A stretch of DNA of 9,866 nucleotides from an uncultured Actinomyces sp. (lineage in GTDB: Bacteria > Actinomycetota > Actinomycetes > Actinomycetales > Actinomycetaceae). The notes beneath the pieces were generated by a model, which was given only the letters and a program-made list of their open reading frames with translations, was not told the DNA's origin and searched no databases. A program made the translations under genes and the position numbers. This document shows positions 7,701 to 9,866 of the stretch, one piece after another. Each line of letters begins with the position of its first letter. Position 1 is the first letter of the stretch. Where the stretch lies: contig CAMPYB010000029.1 of the NCBI GenBank assembly GCA_946998115.1, forward strand, positions 1 to 9,866. Reading direction: 5' to 3'.

Positions 7701-8209
7701 AAGATCATGAGTGCGAGTTCGCCAATGAAGAATATTAGTAACCCGATTTTTAATGATTTCTTGTTTATTTTAGATGGGAATTCATTTTTTGCCCATATGA
7801 TTACTACTAATACGAGTATTGTCCACGTCAAGTTTGTTGTAATATATGTTATTTCATTTTTTAATAGGTATTTTATACTGTGATCTAAAATTGATATACC
7901 GATTATTAATGCCCATAGCGTGATATATGATATTTGTGTTATGACGAATAGCCATACTGTAATTTTTTTACGTCTGAATGCGCATGCGCCGAGTATTAGC
8001 ATTAGGAATGCTGTGAATATTGATTGGCCGTGTATTATGTTGAATAATGCTAGGATGTGTGAGATTTTTGTTATTATTTGTATGTCGTGATGTTTTAATA
8101 GGAATTCTATTATTGAGTATGATCCTGCAAATATTGATCCCCAACCTATTATGCTTGGCACGCTTGTTTTTATTTTTTCGAGGATATTTTGTTTTTTTCC
8201 GTTAGTCAT
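4760..8209 (-). CDS. lysX: Bifunctional lysylphosphatidylglycerol synthase / lysyl-tRNA synthetase LysX
   Basis: This 1149-residue fusion is about the length of mycobacterial LysX. The C-terminal half activates lysine and charges tRNA-Lys; the N-terminal half transfers that lysine to phosphatidylglycerol, lowering surface negative charge and giving resistance to cationic peptides. Order: about six to seven membrane helices (20-238); a DUF2156 synthase domain (about 245-590, with GDEAIIDVPFF at 350-360 and LNFATFRH at 493-500); an OB-fold anticodon-binding domain (about 650-735); and a class II synthetase core (about 755-1149). Class II motifs are intact: motif 1 FTEVETP (789-795), motif 2 FRNEGVDNTHNPEF (848-861) and motif 3 GGMGMGIDR (1113-1121). 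WDLVAFG and AYSELTDP are also as in LysX. ATG 8209 was chosen because it overlaps the sortase stop as ATGACTAA; ATG 8218 and GTG 8275 are also in frame but lie deeper in the sortase gene. Codons favour A and C endings, unlike the pilin. Confidence 0.96.
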   Translation of the reverse strand: MTNGKKQNILEKIKTSVPSIIGWGSIFAGSYSIIEFLLKHHDIQIITKISHILALFNIIHGQSIFTAFLMLILGACAFRRKKITVWLFVITQISYITLWALIIGISILDHSIKYLLKNEITYITTNLTWTILVLVVIIWAKNEFPSKINKKSLKIGLLIFFIGELALMIFSIIFQAVVYGKDQNLSDAILWFIALALGNRGIPLPIIGREIFNNSFVTYFISISSAIITLIALRSFLLTNIRVNRTADQDLQLHKLLAKYPTDSLAYFSTNNNRGIIFSNNKQAAITYTIASGVALAGGDPIGNRENWNNAIQNWIEFTHKEGLVPAALSTTENGARAYKKSGFIIKALGDEAIIDVPFFSVGNKNMKGLNAAKKRTLKAGITIQCRRLCKIDEKELCYLKNKAAEYRNGDERGFSMASDRILHSIDFDQMVVTAYDANKNLQALLTFAPWGTKGLSLNQMRRKPDSVNGVIEAMILSLINIAREENIEKISLNFATFRHLIVEGNAVDANFIKRIMRRIIIIASRVWQLQSLYESNAKYQPTWQTRYIAFKPGRLISTIIASAQLEGFLPFGYNDKRITPKWISSEQHRNVVKKIYDDNIKSTVNTRKLTEQQKICYKKAHELAEKGMQLYPVASCEKTNNICELIDEKEKYLSKKVTVHARIKTLRKHGSIIFIDIHNQTQKIQCVAIKNKTENYELIKYTSIGDIIAVKGVIQYTKTGEYSIFMTSWNMLSKILRPIINTKNVLDKKIVTRNRTMQLMTQNRNLQILRMRFKAVTQIRHLLEKENFTEVETPMLHAIKGGANAKPFITHLNAYNYQVNLRIAPELYLKRLAIAGMDAIFEIGRSFRNEGVDNTHNPEFTSLEAYKANADYNTMMKITEKLIKETAKKIHGRYIIWQPLNIVKKFEENSSETQLQYSEKIFHIKADEIQKNEIWKTQDEHQSYIDAYENAEEKMVEVDISKPWRVITVLEAVSKAVNTKITMDTEKNVLQKICEKHKINVDEDATVAQMINEIYDKLVEPNTSYPTFYIDFPKETSPLTRQHRENKQLAERWDLVAFGMEIATAYSELTDPIDQRERFIEQSLAAAYGDPEAMSVDTDFLNDMELALTPTGGMGMGIDRMAMLLCGTNIREIIAFPFVKPIKNTARK
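4764..4769 (-). promoter_or_regulatory. Ribosome-binding site of the DUF998-like gene inside lysX
   Basis: AAGGAA on the minus strand lies in the last codons of lysX, 3 nt before the ATG at 4760. Together with the TAATG stop-start overlap it fixes this start and suggests translational coupling. Confidence 0.6.
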
Positions 8210-9059
8210 TTTTTTCATCTTTGTTTTTGTCGTCTTTTTTGTCTTTTGTGAATCCGAAGTAGAATACTGCGCCACCTCCTGCGAGGCTGAGCATTATTGG
8301 CATGAGCATCCACCATCTGAATGCTTCAAAATATATCCATGGTCTTTTGTCGAGTTGTGATACGTCGGCGTTTTTTGCTCTGTATGATGTTATTACTAGT
8401 CGGTGTGTGTTTATTCCATATGGCGTGCATGTGAATAGTGTTAGTATGTCTTTGCCGGGCACTGGGTTGAATAATTCTAGTTCTGTGGGTTTTATTACTG
8501 TTATTTTTTTCACGCGGTAGGCTAGTTTTTTTCCTAGGATTTGCACGTATATCATGTCTTTTTTCTTTAGTTTTGGTAAATCGTCGAATAGGCTGGCTGT
8601 GACTAGCCCTGAGTGTGCTGTTAGAACTGAGTTGGTGCCTTTTCCTCCTACGGGTAATGCTGTGCCGAATAAGTGTCCTGCGCCTTGCGATATGGAGCTT
8701 TCTTCTGTGCCTCGTCTGACTGGTAGGTCAATGTGTGCTTTTGGTACTAATAGTCTAGCTATTATTTCATCGGGTATTACTTTTTCGTATTCTTCATATT
8801 CTTTCGCACCAATTTTTGTCATTCTATGCAAGTATGGGTCGAGTATAGGTATGCCTCTAATATTTTTGTTGTAGTATCTGATTTTGTTTAGTAGTTCGTT
8901 TGCTCTTTTTGGGTTGTTTGCGAGTTTGGCTATTTTATCTGCTTGTATGCGTGAGATTCGAGTGATTTCTAGGTTTCCTATATATATACCCAGGACAGGA
9001 TACATCATTAAGCTAATTCCTAGTAGTGTTAATACTACTATTATGATTTTGCGTAACAA
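8202..9059 (-). CDS. Class C (pilin-polymerising) sortase
   Basis: This 285-residue membrane-anchored transpeptidase cleaves LPxTG-type signals and joins pilin subunits through isopeptide bonds. It has an N-terminal signal-anchor helix (about 4-27), a class C lid with DPY (residues 74-76, in PILDPYLH), catalytic His149 (TAHSGL), Cys211 in the TLFTC signature (207-211) and Arg220 (THRL). A C-terminal helix (about 249-270) and a Lys/Asp tail, both usual for class C enzymes, follow. The start codon is TTG: GAGGAG lies 6 nt upstream, and the next in-frame ATG would remove most of the anchor helix. The gene is directly downstream of an LPLTG pilin, its obvious substrate, but a hairpin separates them and it has its own extended -10 promoter. 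It overlaps lysX by 8 nt and so leads that operon. It has a very biased composition, with A- and C-ending codons, unlike the pilin gene. Identification is very sure. Confidence 0.96.
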   Translation of the reverse strand: MLRKIIIVVLTLLGISLMMYPVLGIYIGNLEITRISRIQADKIAKLANNPKRANELLNKIRYYNKNIRGIPILDPYLHRMTKIGAKEYEEYEKVIPDEIIARLLVPKAHIDLPVRRGTEESSISQGAGHLFGTALPVGGKGTNSVLTAHSGLVTASLFDDLPKLKKKDMIYVQILGKKLAYRVKKITVIKPTELELFNPVPGKDILTLFTCTPYGINTHRLVITSYRAKNADVSQLDKRPWIYFEAFRWWMLMPIMLSLAGGGAVFYFGFTKDKKDDKNKDEKND

Positions 9060-9065
9060 TGTTTT

Positions 9066-9071
9066 CTCCTC
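9066..9071 (-). promoter_or_regulatory. Ribosome-binding site of the sortase gene
   Basis: GAGGAG on the minus strand, 6 nt before the TTG at 9059, is the strongest Shine-Dalgarno in the window. It decides the non-ATG start of the sortase. Confidence 0.8.
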
Positions 9072-9090
9072 GGGTTTATTGATGTTTTAT

Positions 9091-9099
9091 ATTATAGCA
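9091..9099 (-). promoter_or_regulatory. Extended -10 promoter of the sortase-lysX operon
   Basis: The minus strand reads TGCTATAAT, a perfect extended -10 box (TGnTATAAT), 20 nt upstream of the sortase Shine-Dalgarno. Initiation would fall near 9084, giving a leader of about 25 nt. No convincing -35 box lies 17 nt upstream, which is tolerated with an extended -10. It would let the sortase and the downstream genes be made independently of the pilin. Confidence 0.6.
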
Positions 9100-9188
9100 T
9101 TGTGGTTTTCTATTTTATATTTTGTATTTTTGTTTCGTATACGTGTTTTAGTTTTTAGATTTTGCATTATGTGGATTTTAAATATTTA

Positions 9189-9215
9189 GGTGGTACAGTT
9201 TGTAACTGTACCACC
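9189..9215 (-). terminator. 12-bp hairpin between pilin and sortase genes
   Basis: GGTGGTACAGTT (9189-9200) is perfectly complementary to 9204-9215, with a 3-nt loop. It begins 41 nt after the pilin stop codon. On the minus strand the stem is followed by TAAATATTTAAAAT, AU-rich but not a clean U-run. It most likely ends or attenuates pilin transcription, allowing limited read-through into the sortase gene, or protects the pilin mRNA 3' end. Confidence 0.65.
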
Positions 9216-9242
9216 CGATATTTGAAATATTTTGTGAAGGTA

Positions 9243-9266
9243 ATTATTTCACATATTATTTCACAT
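9243..9266. repeat. Perfect 12-bp tandem duplication over the pilin stop codon
   Basis: ATTATTTCACAT occurs at 9243-9254 and immediately again at 9255-9266. The unit is a multiple of three, so on the coding strand the final Val-Lys-stop is repeated in frame: read-through of the first stop would meet a second after three codons. Confidence 0.8.
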
Positions 9267-9866
9267 TTTTACGTCTACCGACTGAGATGAATATACCACC
9301 TGCAAGAGCTATTAGGCCTGCTATTGTTAGTATTGTTATACCTGCAGCACCTGTTAGTGGTAGTTGGCTGTTCTTGTAGTTAATGATTTCAATACCATTT
9401 TCACCAACTTTAACTTTAGCATTTGCATCACCAGCTATTAAAGTAGCCCACTTCGTATTGGCAATATCAACTTTACCAGTTTTTGTTAATTTGACTTCAT
9501 GAACTTCTGGTAATAGTTGGTATCCTGCTGGTGCCTTAGTTTCCTTTACGCAATATGGTTTCACTTCATTATTAACAACTGCTTTACCATCTTTCCAGTT
9601 AGAAAGCTGTAGATTGCTGAATTTTAGCAAACCGTTAGCATCAGTCTTACCTGTCTCAAGCTCTGTGTTTTCCATATTTGCACAAGTTGTACCAGTTGCG
9701 CGATATATCTTGAACTCAGCATCTTTAAGATCAACTCCAGCATCTGATTTTTTGTGCACTACAATGTCACCATATTTAGAAATAGCAGTATCAGACTTTA
9801 CACCTTCACCTTTATCGTGAGTGTATTTATTCGGGAAGAATTCAGCTTGGTTTGATGTAGTACCAT
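9256..9866 (-). CDS. SpaA/FimA-type LPLTG pilin, C-terminal part
   Basis: The frame is open from the window edge to the stop at 9256, giving the last 202 complete codons plus a partial one; the start and signal peptide lie outside. The visible part holds a SpaA-like isopeptide-forming domain. It begins at YGDIVVHKKSDAG, with the likely bond-forming Lys, continues through LKDAEFKIYRA, contains an E-box YCVKETKAPAGY with the catalytic Glu, and ends with INYKNSQ, which supplies the partner Asn. It ends with an LPLTG sorting signal (9349-9363), a hydrophobic helix and the RRKNVK tail. The protein is secreted and polymerised into a pilus, most likely by the sortase encoded next. Two Cys, in GTTCANM and KPYCVKE, could form a disulfide as in some actinobacterial pilins. 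Codons often end in T and the strand composition is balanced, unlike the sortase gene. Whether it is the shaft or a minor pilin cannot be decided from this part. Confidence 0.93.
   Translation of the reverse strand, partial: GTTSNQAEFFPNKYTHDKGEGVKSDTAISKYGDIVVHKKSDAGVDLKDAEFKIYRATGTTCANMENTELETGKTDANGLLKFSNLQLSNWKDGKAVVNNEVKPYCVKETKAPAGYQLLPEVHEVKLTKTGKVDIANTKWATLIAGDANAKVKVGENGIEIINYKNSQLPLTGAAGITILTIAGLIALAGGIFISVGRRKNVK

Noticed and set aside
8210..8275. Longer lysX start at GTG 8275 or ATG 8218
   Set aside because: The extra residues are a Lys/Thr-rich stretch read from the sortase coding sequence in another frame. The compact ATGACTAA overlap favours 8209, though 8218 is not excluded.
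1..9866. CRISPR arrays, tRNA or rRNA genes, insertion sequences
   Set aside because: No regularly spaced repeats, no tRNA- or rRNA-like segments and no transposase-like frames were seen.

Overview
This AT-rich window looks chromosomal and most likely comes from a low-GC member of the Actinomycetota. The strongest evidence is a LysX-type protein that fuses a membrane lysyl-phosphatidylglycerol synthase to a lysyl-tRNA synthetase. A single-pass LytR_C-domain protein, a uracil-DNA glycosylase with the GQDPYPT form of its active-site motif, and a class C sortase beside an LPLTG pilin agree with this. A relative of Bifidobacteriales or Actinomycetaceae is plausible, but the genus cannot be fixed from the sequence alone.

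Layout from left to right. Positions 1-753 (minus) hold the N-terminal 251 residues of a sodium:neurotransmitter-symporter family transporter cut by the window edge. Positions 969-1643 (minus) encode uracil-DNA glycosylase (ung). Positions 1834-2490 (plus) encode the only plus-strand gene, a membrane-anchored coiled-coil/LytR_C protein, followed by a clear Rho-independent terminator. A minus-strand run follows, listed here in transcription order from the right: the 3' part of a SpaA-type LPLTG pilin (9866-9256), a strong hairpin, a class C sortase with its own promoter and Shine-Dalgarno (9059-8202), lysX (8209-4760), a six-helix DUF998-like membrane protein (4760-3972), an alpha/beta hydrolase (4003-2939) and a two-helix small membrane protein (2912-2640).

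The sortase, lysX, DUF998-like and hydrolase genes overlap one another (8, 1 and about 32 nt) and probably form one translationally coupled operon. A reasonable reading is a cell-envelope module. The sortase polymerises the neighbouring pilin, LysX charges tRNA-Lys and transfers lysine to phosphatidylglycerol, the DUF998-like protein acts in the membrane on or beside that lipid, and the hydrolase could remove the aminoacyl group. The roles of the last two are inferred from context only.

The four-gene block also has a base composition unlike the rest of the window. Its plus strand is strongly T- and G-rich, so the genes use A- and C-ending codons, while ung and the pilin, on the same coding strand, are nearly balanced. 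This suggests the block has a different history, through transfer or inversion. The most notable observations are this operon, its compositional edges, and an unusual hydrophilic insertion in the transporter.
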